64,000 nt of DNA, taken from Scytonema millei VB511283 (GTDB lineage: Bacteria; Cyanobacteriota; Cyanobacteriia; Cyanobacteriales; Chroococcidiopsidaceae). A program made the translations under genes and the position numbers. Positions 36,975-46,561 of this stretch are shown piece by piece; position 1 is the first letter of the stretch; each line of letters begins with the position of its first letter. The stretch is from positions 558,001-622,000 of the forward strand of contig NZ_JTJC03000003.1 in NCBI RefSeq assembly GCF_000817735.3. Reading direction: 5' to 3'. Under the pieces are notes generated by a model. That model was not told the origin of the DNA and searched no databases. It saw only the letters and a list, made by a program, of their open reading frames with translations.

Positions 36975-38798
36975 ATGGTCGATCTCAATCAGAAAGCTTC
37001 TATCTTAATTGTTGATGACAACCCAATCAATGTTAAAGGTTTGTTTAAAATTTTACAAGCTTCTGGATTTATAGTCTCTGTTGCTAACAGCGGTGAAAAA
37101 GCTTTATTAAAAATCAAAAATACGTTACCAGATCTAATTTTATTAGATGTAGTGATGGTAGGAATGAATGGCTTTGAAACCTGTCGTCATCTCAAAGCCA
37201 ATCCAGCAACTCAAGATATTCCAGTTATTTTTATTAGTGCTTTAGATGAGGCAACTAATAAAGCCGAATGCTTTGCGGTTGGTGGAGTTGATTACATTAC
37301 CAAACCCTTTGCAGCCGAGGAAGTATTAGCGCGAGTCAAGCATCAATTAGCATTGCGTGCAGCCAAAATAGAAATTGAACGGCTTAACCAAGAACTAGAA
37401 ACAAGAGTTCGCCAGCGAACGCTGCAACTAGAGGCAGTCAACCGACAGTTGCAACAGGAAATTAGCGATCGCCATCAAGTACAAGAGCAGTTAGTTTACA
37501 GTGCTTTGCACGATGCCTTAACCCATCTCCCCAACCGTACCTTGTTGATGGAACGCTTGGAAATGGCGTTACAACGGGTAAAACGATATCCAGACCATTT
37601 ATTTGCCGTTTTATTTATCGACTTAGACCGCTTCAAAACGATCAACGATAGTTTAGGGCATCAGGTAGGCGATCGATTGCTATTGGCGATCGCCCATCTA
37701 CTACAACAACTCGTTCGCTCCACAGATACAGTTGCTCGCTTAGGCGGAGATGAATTTATCATTCTCCTCGACCCCATTCAAGATATTAATGATGCGATTC
37801 GAGTCGCCGAGCGAATTCACACCCAATTGCGATCGCCATTGCAACTAGCCAGCAGAGAAGTCTTTATCGGTGCTAGTATCGGTATCGCTGCGAGTGCAAC
37901 TCACTATCAGCATGGCTCAGAGCTGCTGAGAGATGCAGATATAGCCATGTACCGTGCTAAGGAGCAAGGCAAAGCGCGGTATGAAATTTTCGACCGAGCC
38001 ATGTATGCTGAAGCAATCCACAAACTGCAAATCGAAAACGATCTGCGTCAAGCAGCAGTCGGACAAGAGTTTCACCTCAATTACCAGCCAATTGTCTCTT
38101 TAGACACGGGTAGAATTATCGGTTTTGAAGCGCTACTACGCTGGATGCATCCCGAACGGGGTTTGATTTCTCCATCCCAGTTTATCCCGATTGCTGAAGA
38201 AACTGGATTAGTTGTTCCAATTGGTGAATGGGTGCTTTACACAGCTTGCAGCCAAATGAAACAATGGCAAACTCAATTTTCTCATCCACCCGCCAAACTC
38301 AGCGTCAACCTCTCGCTGAAACAATTGCGAGAACCCGATTTTCTGGAGAGGATAGACCGCATATTAACCGAAACGGAAATCGCAGGCGAGAGTCTCAACC
38401 TAGAACTGACCGAAAGTATGCTCATGGACAACGTGGAAGAACTGATCTTCGTTCTCGGACAACTGCGGGCGAGAAATATTCGCCTGAGTATTGACGACTT
38501 CGGTACGGGTTATTCTTCTCTCAGTTATTTGCACCGTTTTCCAATCGATTATTTAAAAGTAGACCGAGCTTTTATTAGTGGGATTGGAACTGGTGGCAAA
38601 TCGCGTCAGATTGCCGCCACAATTATTTCCCTAGCTCACCAATTAGGAATTAAAGCGATCGCCGAAGGCGTGGAAACCCCTACTCATTTACAAAACTTAC
38701 AAGCATTGAATTGTGAAGAAGCACAGGGATATTTATTTTCTAAACCCCTAGATTTAGCAGCCGCAGAGTCTTTAATTTTAACCAATCCTCAGTGGTGA
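36975..38798 (+). CDS. Response regulator with GGDEF and EAL domains
   Basis: 607-residue cyclic-di-GMP enzyme. Receiver domain 8-125 (ILIVDDNPIN; phospho-Asp in LILLDVVMVGMNG; Lys in DYITKPF), a coiled coil (about 130-170), GGDEF domain (about 175-335; RLGGDEFIILLD intact) and EAL domain (about 350-600; IGFEALLRWMHP, ELTESMLMDN, IDDFGTGYSSL, EGVETPTHL). Both catalytic motifs are intact, so it may both make and degrade c-di-GMP under receiver control. No cognate kinase adjacent. A GGDEF remnant lies 0.8 kb upstream. Confidence 0.95.
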   Translation: MVDLNQKASILIVDDNPINVKGLFKILQASGFIVSVANSGEKALLKIKNTLPDLILLDVVMVGMNGFETCRHLKANPATQDIPVIFISALDEATNKAECFAVGGVDYITKPFAAEEVLARVKHQLALRAAKIEIERLNQELETRVRQRTLQLEAVNRQLQQEISDRHQVQEQLVYSALHDALTHLPNRTLLMERLEMALQRVKRYPDHLFAVLFIDLDRFKTINDSLGHQVGDRLLLAIAHLLQQLVRSTDTVARLGGDEFIILLDPIQDINDAIRVAERIHTQLRSPLQLASREVFIGASIGIAASATHYQHGSELLRDADIAMYRAKEQGKARYEIFDRAMYAEAIHKLQIENDLRQAAVGQEFHLNYQPIVSLDTGRIIGFEALLRWMHPERGLISPSQFIPIAEETGLVVPIGEWVLYTACSQMKQWQTQFSHPPAKLSVNLSLKQLREPDFLERIDRILTETEIAGESLNLELTESMLMDNVEELIFVLGQLRARNIRLSIDDFGTGYSSLSYLHRFPIDYLKVDRAFISGIGTGGKSRQIAATIISLAHQLGIKAIAEGVETPTHLQNLQALNCEEAQGYLFSKPLDLAAAESLILTNPQW

Positions 38799-38847
38799 GT
38801 TAACAGAGTGCGATTGGCTGATGGCTTCAGTTTCAAATGCGATCGCT

Positions 38848-40185
38848 TCACGTCCGATGCAGCATTTTTTGTTTGAGTATGTAAAAATCCGATCGCTTTG
38901 CTAGCAAGCTTGGAGGTCGAACCTTTAACACAAGTGGATAGCAAGCCAAGACAAATACGAGTCGGACTACGGTTGAACAGAGTAAAGCCCAACCCGCGCC
39001 TTGCAATCCCAACCGAGGTACGAGTAATAACAGGAAGGGAATGCTCAGCCCCAAGCCAATTGTTTGCAGAAGCGTCACCGTCCCAGGTCTTCCTAATGCC
39101 ATAAATGCTTGTGCCAGTATCCAGACGCTACCGTCAACCACAGTCATCACAACCAGAATGCGAAATACAGGGACAGCTCCCATAAACTCAGCACCGTAAA
39201 GCAAGTTGAGCAGCATCGGTCCTACTATAAATAAAATCGCAGCTGCCATAGTCGTCAGAGCCGTGCTGATTCGCACTGCCATCCCAGTTACAGCAACAAC
39301 TTCTGCTATGGGACGAGCTGCTGTTTTAGGTAACAGTACTGTGACAATCGAATGCTGAAATAGATTCAGCATCCGGGATAAGCTCAGAGAAATCACATAT
39401 TTTCCCATCGCTTCGGGTGCTAACAAATTGATAACTAGCGCTTGATCCACTTGTACTGAGAGCGTACCGATTAGATCGATCCCGTATGCCCTCAAACCAT
39501 AACTCATCAGACGTTGATAAGATTTTCTCAACCCGCTCAAACGGGGACGAAAGCGCTGCCATACATAGCGAGATAGCCAAAAAAATATCGGGAGACTGGG
39601 AAACGCATAAGCAATGACAGCAGTAAAAGGAGTGAGGTTGCCTGAAACTGCTAGTCCTGTCAAGATGGCTAATGTTGTTAACGGTTGCAGATATTGTGCT
39701 TGATTGGCAGTTTTGAAATTGTAATCTGCTTCCAGTGCTGCGGTATAAATAGTTGTCAGCATGATTATGGGCGATAGCACCATAAACCATTGAGCGTAGC
39801 GGATGACTTCTGGCGAATACTGAGTTAACCACTGCGGGATGAAAAGTATACCTGCGATCGCCGCGACTATACCTAATATCGTACCCAAGACGAGGGTAGC
39901 AGAAAAAATCTCTGATTCCTGCTCTGGGTTGCGTTTGAGATAATAGCGTAAAGCAATTGGCAGTCCCAAAGTCATAGTAAAAGCTAAAAATTGGGGCCAC
40001 AGAGCGATCGCTGCTTGTTCGCCTCGTCCATCAGGTCCCAAAATACGTGCTGTAATCGCACCTGTACATGTGTTCGCACCTAAAATCAGTATCTTCGTCA
40101 GCAGTGTTTGCAAGGTAGCAGCAGTCGCGCCACGTCCCGCTAGTACCCAACGAACACTAGCACCTACAGTTTTCATCCATTCCAC
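38848..40185 (-). CDS. Polysaccharide flippase (Wzx/MATE-like)
   Basis: 445-residue integral membrane protein with about 12 hydrophobic helices. The N-terminal GANTCTGAITARILGPDGRGEQ pattern is typical of oligosaccharide flippases (GxxLxxxILGPxxxG). It would move lipid-linked sugar units across the inner membrane for exopolysaccharide or sheath synthesis. No glycosyltransferases are adjacent. Start ATG at 40183-40185; an internal Met nearby is possible. Confidence 0.87.
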   Translation of the reverse strand: MEWMKTVGASVRWVLAGRGATAATLQTLLTKILILGANTCTGAITARILGPDGRGEQAAIALWPQFLAFTMTLGLPIALRYYLKRNPEQESEIFSATLVLGTILGIVAAIAGILFIPQWLTQYSPEVIRYAQWFMVLSPIIMLTTIYTAALEADYNFKTANQAQYLQPLTTLAILTGLAVSGNLTPFTAVIAYAFPSLPIFFWLSRYVWQRFRPRLSGLRKSYQRLMSYGLRAYGIDLIGTLSVQVDQALVINLLAPEAMGKYVISLSLSRMLNLFQHSIVTVLLPKTAARPIAEVVAVTGMAVRISTALTTMAAAILFIVGPMLLNLLYGAEFMGAVPVFRILVVMTVVDGSVWILAQAFMALGRPGTVTLLQTIGLGLSIPFLLLLVPRLGLQGAGWALLCSTVVRLVFVLACYPLVLKVRPPSLLAKRSDFYILKQKMLHRT

Positions 40186-40721
40186 TCCAGTCTCATCAAA
40201 GCTCGAATACTCGTTTTCTATTAATTCCTCTTAATATCGGGAATAAATAGGGAAAAAAGGTCTTATTTGTACTACGTCAAAACTAATTCTCCGTTTAACA
40301 AAAAATAGCTGTTAATGGTCGTTGTTTGCCCATTGATGGCTACTTCAAAACATATTTGCAAAAGATCTTGCCTAGACAACGGCATTTGTTAACGCTAATG
40401 GAGTAAGGGAACATTGTAAATTTAACCATAGATAGATGCAAAGAAAGGTAAATGAAAAAAATAGTTTCTTCACAGTTTTCTATTGCTGATTCTCATTCGT
40501 CAATTTATACCTCGCTCGATCGCTAAGCAATCACAGTAGCAGCTATTACTGATAAAAAATTAGTCTTTATTGCTACTTTGACCGCTACATTATATAGAGG
40601 TATTACATACAGTGCCTGCCTTCCTTTCGGGCAGTGAGATTGAAGTATGGAAAGAACGATCGAGAGTGATAATAGTCAAAAGTTTCCCAACTTCAGACAG
40701 AGAGTGAAGATAGAAGCAGTT
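40186..40721. other. Intergenic region between flippase and yebC
   Basis: 536 bp of AT-rich sequence at the 5' ends of divergent genes. It contains a 24-codon ORF (40452-40526) and a small hairpin GCCTGCC...GGGCAGT (about 40612-40637) about 85 bp before yebC. Confidence 0.45.
40452..40526 (+). CDS. Possible 24-residue peptide
   Basis: ATG with AAAGGT a few bases upstream, encoding MKKIVSSQFSIADSH and ending SLDR before TAA. No family recognised; the short length means it may occur by chance, though the ribosome-binding-like sequence and isolated position make it worth a conservation check. Confidence 0.25.
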   Translation: MKKIVSSQFSIADSHSSIYTSLDR

Positions 40722-41486
40722 ATGGCAGGACACAGTAAATGGGCAAATATTAAACGTCAAAAAGCAAGGGTTGATGCCGTTAAGGGAAAAACATTTACGC
40801 AATTGTCGCGGGCAATTATTGTGGCGGCGAGAAATGGCGTACCCGATCCGGCAGGAAATTTTCAGTTACGAACGGCAATTGAGAAAGCCAAAGCAGCAGG
40901 TATTCCAAATGAAAATATCGAGCGAGCGATCGCTAAAGGCGCAGGTACGTATGAGGACTCTGCCAATTTAGAAGAAATTCGCTATGAAGGTTACGGTCCT
41001 GGTGGGGTGGCGATTTTGATTGAGGCTTTGACTGACAACCGCAACCGTACTGCTGCCGACCTGAGAGCTGCTTTTAGTAAAAATGGGGGAAATTTAGGTG
41101 AAACAGGCTGCGTTAGCTGGATGTTCGAGCGCAAAGGAGTCGCGCTGGTTTCTGGCGAAGTAGATGAAGATGAACTGTTAGAAGCATCCCTGGAAGGTGG
41201 CGCGCAATCCTATGAAATCAGCGAGGATGAGCATGGGCAATCGGCTGCTGCGATCGCAGAGATCGGCAATTTGGAAGCTCTAACTCAGGTGCTGAAAGAA
41301 AAAGGTTTTGTTGTAGACGAAGTAGAATTGCGTTGGATTCCCAACAATACTGTGGAAATTACCGATCCAGAACTAGCGCGATCGCTTTTGAAGTTAATCG
41401 ATGCTTTAGAATCTTTGGACGACGTGCAGAATGCTACCGCTAACTTTGAAATGAGCGATCGATTAATGGCGATGAACTTTGCTTGA
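40722..41486 (+). CDS. YebC/PmpR family regulatory protein
   Basis: 254-residue protein, recognised by its N terminus [32 protein letters not shown] and [20 protein letters not shown]. Family members act as transcriptional regulators or, as shown recently for some, relieve ribosome stalling at proline-rich stretches. The start is the ATG at 40722, where the family begins; the frame opens earlier at 40647. Repeat-derived Pro-rich inserts elsewhere in this window would be potential stall sites (speculative). Confidence 0.94.
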   Translation: MAGHSKWANIKRQKARVDAVKGKTFTQLSRAIIVAARNGVPDPAGNFQLRTAIEKAKAAGIPNENIERAIAKGAGTYEDSANLEEIRYEGYGPGGVAILIEALTDNRNRTAADLRAAFSKNGGNLGETGCVSWMFERKGVALVSGEVDEDELLEASLEGGAQSYEISEDEHGQSAAAIAEIGNLEALTQVLKEKGFVVDEVELRWIPNNTVEITDPELARSLLKLIDALESLDDVQNATANFEMSDRLMAMNFA

Positions 41487-41927
41487 TCTATCGCAGGGAG
41501 CAGGCAGTAGAGAGCGCACGAGCAGCGAGTGGAGCTGCTGAGCAGATGAAAAAGTCATTGTACGAGCGCAAACTTGCAGTCAATAGGCTTTTCATCAAGA
41601 AAATTAATCGGGACGCACAGCCGTGCGTTCCTGTTAAGTATGCATTTCGTATGTATCTCATTTAGCTAGAAGTGTCGGTGAATCTCTCTGTCTTTATACG
41701 GTAATGGCTAATTAGTCAAGTACCACTTTTAGAATTTTCAGTTATAAGTGGTAAATTGTGAAAACCTTTTCCAGAAAAAATATCGGCATCGTTCTATCAA
41801 TAATAGAAACCATTAGAAACGAGATTTATTTGTGCTTAAAAATATTTCCGCTATTTTGCTAGATCGAAAACTTAGAGTATGATTTTATACGCAAGTTCAT
41901 TTATTTCCATTTTAATCTGTAACCCTA
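41487..41927. other. Intergenic region after yebC
   Basis: 441 bp. The first part holds GCAGGGAGCAGG/GCACGAGCAGCG repeats and a hairpin GGGACGCACAGCCGTGCGTTCC (41610-41632). The rest is AT-rich with no ORF I can support. Confidence 0.5.
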
Positions 41928-42788
41928 ATGCTCAAGGAGATTGGATATAAAGTTTGGCAATTGAAAACTGAATTCGTTTACAGACTAGCGTTAAAAAAAT
42001 ATGCCAAGTCACTGCCCGCGCTTTCTCCAGCCGATCGGCAGATTGTCGATCGGCTGCAGCAAGAGGGAGTTTATGTTACCTCTTTAGAAAAGTTGGGATT
42101 TGCTTCCACTCCACAACTACTTGATGCTTGCAGCAAAGTTCTATCTTGTACAGAACCCGAGTGCGATCGGAGTGTGGCAAAATCTCCACTTCAAATCTAC
42201 GCTCTATCAGAATTAACAGATTTTTCTTTATGGGGAAATGACAAGCGACTGCTTGACATCGTGCAAAACTATATTGGTCTACCAATTAAATTTCAAGGTA
42301 TCCAGTTGCGACGAGAATCCAGTCATCCAGATCAGTTTGGCGCAATGCTGTGGCATAAGGATGGAGACGATCGCCGCAGTATAAAAGTCATCATATATCT
42401 GAGTGATGTTGACCGAGAACACGGACCTTTTGAATACATTCCTAAATCCCTCACTGCCGTTGGTTGGCTAAGATTTTGGATCGACTATCAGATTTTCCGC
42501 ACGGGTTTTTCCGGTCTGAAAAATGACAAGATGGAGCAACTCGTCCCCAGATCTGCATGGAAGTCGTGTGTTGGAGCTGCGGGTACAGTGATATTTGTCG
42601 ATACTCACAGCGTTTTCCATCATGGCAGCCTACGTACAGCAGAGCGCTCAGCTCTGTTTTTTGTTTATACGGCTCGACACCCAAAACGCCCAGATCTTTG
42701 CCGTCGGTATAGCCATCCCTCTCATCCGAGACCAAATTTATCGCCCAACGCTCAAACATCTGAAGCAGCAGTAAGCCTCGAAGTTTAA
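41928..42788 (+). CDS. Phytanoyl-CoA dioxygenase-like (PhyH) oxygenase 1
   Basis: 286-residue Fe(II)/2-oxoglutarate dioxygenase-like protein. The metal triad is visible as WHKDGDD (H-x-D) and FHHGS (distal His), followed by an Arg suited to 2-oxoglutarate (LRTAERSALFF). An amphipathic N-terminal helix precedes the domain. Substrate unknown; PhyH proteins hydroxylate lipids, amino acids or secondary metabolites. A second PhyH-like gene lies 2.8 kb downstream, but the two are diverged. Codon and base use look like the neighbours. Confidence 0.8.
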   Translation: MLKEIGYKVWQLKTEFVYRLALKKYAKSLPALSPADRQIVDRLQQEGVYVTSLEKLGFASTPQLLDACSKVLSCTEPECDRSVAKSPLQIYALSELTDFSLWGNDKRLLDIVQNYIGLPIKFQGIQLRRESSHPDQFGAMLWHKDGDDRRSIKVIIYLSDVDREHGPFEYIPKSLTAVGWLRFWIDYQIFRTGFSGLKNDKMEQLVPRSAWKSCVGAAGTVIFVDTHSVFHHGSLRTAERSALFFVYTARHPKRPDLCRRYSHPSHPRPNLSPNAQTSEAAVSLEV

Positions 42789-42835
42789 CCCTGTCAAGCT
42801 TGCGTCTTCCGATCGCAGCTAACTTCTGACTTGGG

Positions 42836-42903
42836 GTACGGGCGGGTTTTGATGGAAGATTGATTGTCACTAGCGATGAATCTGTTGCTCAACCCGCCCC
42901 TAC
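42836..42903. repeat. Family A palindromic element
   Basis: Ends GGTACGGGCGGGTTTT and CAACCCGCCCCTACC, between PhyH 1 and the FAD hydroxylase gene. Confidence 0.8.
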
Positions 42904-43006
42904 CACTCCTGACTTCTGAGTTCATCATGACTTGCTTACCCTGCGGATTCGCGGCAAAATGAAGATAAGTAACTATTCTTAATCAACTCGATATACTTTG
43001 TTAGAC

Positions 43007-44275
43007 ATGGCGTTCGAGCAACTTTCGCAGACAGTTTCACCCCCGCACGCGATCGCACCCGATAATGGTTTTGACTACGACTTGGCGATCGTCGGTGGTG
43101 GAATTGTGGGCATAACCCTTGCCTGTGCCTTGAAAAATTCGGGGTTGAGGGTGGCACTAATTGAAGCAAAGCCATACTCCGTAGCAGCGATGAAGGGGCA
43201 AGCATACGCCGTTCACATGTCTTCGCGACTAATTTTATCGGCAATCGGTGTCTGGGATAAAATTCTGCCTGGAATTGAAACGTTTCATCATGTCAAACTT
43301 TCCGATGCCGATCGCCCAAACGTGGTAGAGTTTCACCCAGAAGATTTGGGGACGGAGGTTATCGGTTACGTTGCCGAACACCAAGCTTTATTAACGCCTC
43401 TACAGGAATTTTTGCAGGAATGCTCCAATGTTGAGTATCTCTGTCCGGTGGAGGTGGTACGAACTGAGTTTCAATCGCATGGAGTCAAGCTGACGCTCAA
43501 CGTCTCAGGGAAGTCACAGCAGATCTGCACGCGGTTGTTGGTGGCGGCGGATGGGGCGCGATCGCGGATTCGCCAAAATGCGGGAATTAAAACCTGGGGC
43601 TGGCAGTACTGGCAATCTTGTATTGTCGCTTTTGTCAAACCAGAAAAACCCCACAACAACACGGCGTATGAAAAATTCTGGTCGAGCGGACCCTTCGCCA
43701 TTTTACCCCTACCAGGAAATCGCTGCCGTATTGTTTGGACTGCGCCTCATGCCGAAGCAAAAGCTTTATTGGAATTGGATGACGCGCAGTTTCTCGCCGA
43801 ACTCACCCGCAGGTATGGCACTCAGATGGGAGAGCTGCAACTAGAAGGCGATCGCTTTATGTTTCCGGTGCAGTTGATGCAAAGCGATCGCTATGTGTTA
43901 CCGCGTCTGGCATTGGTGGGTGATGCCGCTCACTGCTGTCATCCCGTAGGCGGACAAGGCTTGAATTTAGGAATTCGCGATGCTGCGGCTTTAGCGGAAG
44001 TGCTACAAACAGCCGCTCGTCAAGGAGAAGATCTCGGCAGCTTGCAGGTACTCAAACGATACGAACGCTGGCGCAAGCGAGAAAATTCCGTGGTTTTAGG
44101 CTTTACCGATTTACTAGATCGGACTTTCTCGAATAATTATTTACCCGTGGCGATCGCTCGTCAATTCGGCTTGTGGGTTTTGCGGCGCGTGCCTATTGTC
44201 AAGCGATCTGCCTTGCAACTTATGACTGGTTTAGGAGGGCGTTTACCTCAAATCACAGCGATCGGCGATCGGTGA
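43007..44275 (+). CDS. FAD-dependent hydroxylase, UbiH/COQ6 family
   Basis: 422-residue flavin monooxygenase. The FAD-binding GxGxxG is YDLAIVGGGIVGITLACAL (about 27-45) with an acidic ALIEAKP end; LVAADGARSRIRQ and LALVGDAAHCCHPVGGQGLN are the other family fingerprints. Cyanobacteria do not make ubiquinone, so this could hydroxylate a quinone, carotenoid or other prenyl lipid (inference). Start set at the ATG at 43007; a TTG nine bases upstream is less likely. Confidence 0.9.
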   Translation: MAFEQLSQTVSPPHAIAPDNGFDYDLAIVGGGIVGITLACALKNSGLRVALIEAKPYSVAAMKGQAYAVHMSSRLILSAIGVWDKILPGIETFHHVKLSDADRPNVVEFHPEDLGTEVIGYVAEHQALLTPLQEFLQECSNVEYLCPVEVVRTEFQSHGVKLTLNVSGKSQQICTRLLVAADGARSRIRQNAGIKTWGWQYWQSCIVAFVKPEKPHNNTAYEKFWSSGPFAILPLPGNRCRIVWTAPHAEAKALLELDDAQFLAELTRRYGTQMGELQLEGDRFMFPVQLMQSDRYVLPRLALVGDAAHCCHPVGGQGLNLGIRDAAALAEVLQTAARQGEDLGSLQVLKRYERWRKRENSVVLGFTDLLDRTFSNNYLPVAIARQFGLWVLRRVPIVKRSALQLMTGLGGRLPQITAIGDR

Positions 44276-44432
44276 CCAGTTATCAGTTATCAGTTATCGG
44301 TTGTCAGCAATTGGGTGCGAAATAATCTTTTCTGGATATCGAGCGAGACTCTGTAATAAGTGCATTAATTTCACCTATTAACTATCGAACTGGTCACTGG
44401 TCAGAAGTCACTGATAACTGATAACTGAATTT
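44276..44432. repeat. STRRs between the hydroxylase and cynS
   Basis: TTATCAG units at 44276-44305 and GGTCACT/TGATAAC units at 44388-44432, the latter abutting the cyanase 3' end. Confidence 0.8.
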
Positions 44433-44870
44433 TTACCACTTTTTGTATGGTAAAAATTTTCCTGACATGATCACTTTGACGCGATCGCCTTTGGGATCTT
44501 CTTCTTTCTCTACATCTAAAGTAAAGTCAATTGCGCTCATAATTCCGTCACCAAACTTTTCGTGAATTACGCTTTTGAGTGGCATTCCATACACTTGCAT
44601 AATCTCATAAAAGCGATATATGAGCGGATCTGTCGGTACGACTGGACCCAATCCTTTCAAGGGGCATTCTGTTAGTTCTGGTGCTAATGTCGTTGGTAGC
44701 CCAATCGCCGATAAAATCTTTTCTGCCTCTGCCTGAGAAGCACTAGCTTGACGGTAAAAGACTGCGGCAATCCAAACTTCATCCCTGCCGACTGCTTTTT
44801 CTAAATCGACAAAGGATATCCCTTTTTCTTGTTTTGCTGCTAAGAGTTTTTGCGTAATTTCTGGCAGCAT
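44433..44870 (-). CDS. cynS: Cyanate hydratase (cyanase)
   Basis: 145-residue enzyme that converts cyanate and bicarbonate to ammonia and CO2, both useful to a cyanobacterium. N-terminal HTH-like helices ([20 protein letters not shown]) and the C-terminal catalytic region [20 protein letters not shown], with catalytic Arg/Glu/Ser in the family pattern, and GKFLPYKKW at the end. The ATG at 44870 is preferred over 44885 because GAGG lies just upstream. No cyn transporter is adjacent; transcribed alone. Confidence 0.96.
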   Translation of the reverse strand: MLPEITQKLLAAKQEKGISFVDLEKAVGRDEVWIAAVFYRQASASQAEAEKILSAIGLPTTLAPELTECPLKGLGPVVPTDPLIYRFYEIMQVYGMPLKSVIHEKFGDGIMSAIDFTLDVEKEEDPKGDRVKVIMSGKFLPYKKW

Positions 44871-45627
44871 TTTCTTACCTCTCAATTGCTCGTTTTATGC
44901 AATTGTATCGATTGTTCTATTTGGTTTTTGTGATGAATTTTACTGAAAAATACAGAACTTGTGGAGCAAAAGACAAAGAGAATAGAACGGATGTTTGATA
45001 GTTTGGCTCTCTACTACAAAGCGATCGCCCCTCTAAACCTTCCTAAATTGATTTCTGAAATCATCTCGATCGCGATTCGATTTTCGAGCGATCGCACTGC
45101 TTAAATTATGGTTTTGCAACTCGATTGCGATTTCCGTTGCCTTGAATGACAATGAAAAGAACAGCTAAATTTTACACGCCATAATTACCGTAAATTACCG
45201 GGTAGATCGAACGATTGTCTTTACAATATCTTATGATTTGTGCCTGGAGCATTCGATTTATTTAAAATAATCGTAAAGTTATCGGTATAAGTATTATTAT
45301 TTTTAGGTAGTCTTTTATACTTAAGTGTTAGTTGTTTAACATTCTTATTGTTCGTTTAACCCCGATTCTCATTGAGTAGGACGAAATTTCAGAGGCAGGA
45401 TGTGTAGCCATAAATAAACGCCAGACTCCGAATCTCCATCAAGCTAATATCCTAAAGCAATTCACGGATGTCTGGAGTTGGCACAACGCCTCATTTTCGT
45501 CCAATTTCATTTGGTTGTGTTGCGTCACTTCTAAGCTATATCAGATCGCTCAGACGTATTAGCAACAGGCAATCGCATTCTCGTGCCATGCAGTTATCAG
45601 AAGATCGTAGGGAATTCACGAAAATAG
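44871..45627. other. Long intergenic region with a large imperfect palindrome
   Basis: 757 bp between divergent cynS and PhyH 2. It is AT-rich with no supported ORF. The main structure is the 124-bp palindrome listed at 45379-45502. Confidence 0.5.
45379..45502. repeat. 124-bp imperfect palindrome / possible structured RNA
   Basis: Outer arms GGACGAAA (45379-45386) and TTTCGTCC (45495-45502), continued by GAGGC (45392-45396) and GCCTC (45488-45492), with an inner stem CCAGAC (45421-45426) and GTCTGG (45470-45475). It may be a structured RNA, a leader element or the relic of a small mobile element. Confidence 0.5.
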
Positions 45628-46536
45628 ATGATTTCACTAATTAATTCTCAAAAACTATGGCTGAAGTTGCAACGGAGGTTTTTACAATACTTTGCAATCT
45701 CGCTCAAGCAGCCGCAGTGGCTGCTGATGTTTGCATTTAGCCGCATTCAGATTATTCGTTTTTTGGTGTTGCACTTAACTAAAAAACCGATAAAAATGAA
45801 TTTTCTTAAAGAAAATTCTGTTTTTACCGATCTTGACTCAGATCGGGTGGTTAAAGCTTTAAAAAGCGATGGTTTGCATTTGGGGATTACGATCCCACCG
45901 CATCTACTCAAAGAGATTCTAGATTTTGCCAGAACAGCGACTTACTACGGAAATGGGGACTTACAATTTCCGTTCTCGCTGGCGAATCGAAGGGTGCAAG
46001 AACTGAAATCTGGCAAAAATTTTAGGATCGGCTATAACTTTAAGCCTGCATCTCAATGTATGGCAATTAGGAAGTTAGCAGAAGATCGGAAGCTATGGGA
46101 GATTGCAGCAAAATATTTTGGCAGTCAGCCAATGCTTGCTTGCACCCAGCTGTGGTGGACTTTTGTTAACGATGCACCCGCTGAGGGACGCGCTCAAGGT
46201 TTTTATCAGTTTCACTACGATCTCGAAGATTACGCCTGTGTAAAATTCATGTTCTATCTCACAGATGTCGATTCATTGGGTGGTCCGCACGTTTGTGTGA
46301 AAGGTAGTCATAGAAACAAAAAGCTGAGTCACCAGTTATCGCTACTGAGAGAAAGAGAAGATAGTGAAATCAAAGAATATTACGGTGACAAAAATATCGC
46401 GACTATTTGCGATCGCGCCGGGGTTGGTTTCGCCGAAGACCCCTCCTGCTTTCACAAAGGAATTCTGCCCCAAAGAAGCGATCGCCTGATTCTGGAGTTT
46501 AAATTTACTCTCAATAACTACGGTATAATTTTGTAG
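45628..46536 (+). CDS. PhyH-superfamily oxygenase 2
   Basis: 302-residue protein with the dioxygenase pattern FHYDLEDYACVKFMFYLTDV (H-x-D), GGPHVCVKGSHRNKK and the distal FHKGILPQRSDRLILEF (His, Arg). The domain covers about 75-300. The first 55 residues are basic and hydrophobic; MNFLKENSVF at residue 56 is an alternative start. Related in fold but not closely to the PhyH protein at 41.9 kb. Substrate unknown. Confidence 0.7.
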   Translation: MISLINSQKLWLKLQRRFLQYFAISLKQPQWLLMFAFSRIQIIRFLVLHLTKKPIKMNFLKENSVFTDLDSDRVVKALKSDGLHLGITIPPHLLKEILDFARTATYYGNGDLQFPFSLANRRVQELKSGKNFRIGYNFKPASQCMAIRKLAEDRKLWEIAAKYFGSQPMLACTQLWWTFVNDAPAEGRAQGFYQFHYDLEDYACVKFMFYLTDVDSLGGPHVCVKGSHRNKKLSHQLSLLREREDSEIKEYYGDKNIATICDRAGVGFAEDPSCFHKGILPQRSDRLILEFKFTLNNYGIIL

Positions 46537-46561
46537 CAATATTGGGCATTGCCCACCATAT

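Noticed and set aside
41483-41665. 60-codon frame after yebC
   Set aside because: It starts inside the yebC end and runs through GCAGGGAGC repeats and a hairpin; no protein-like composition.
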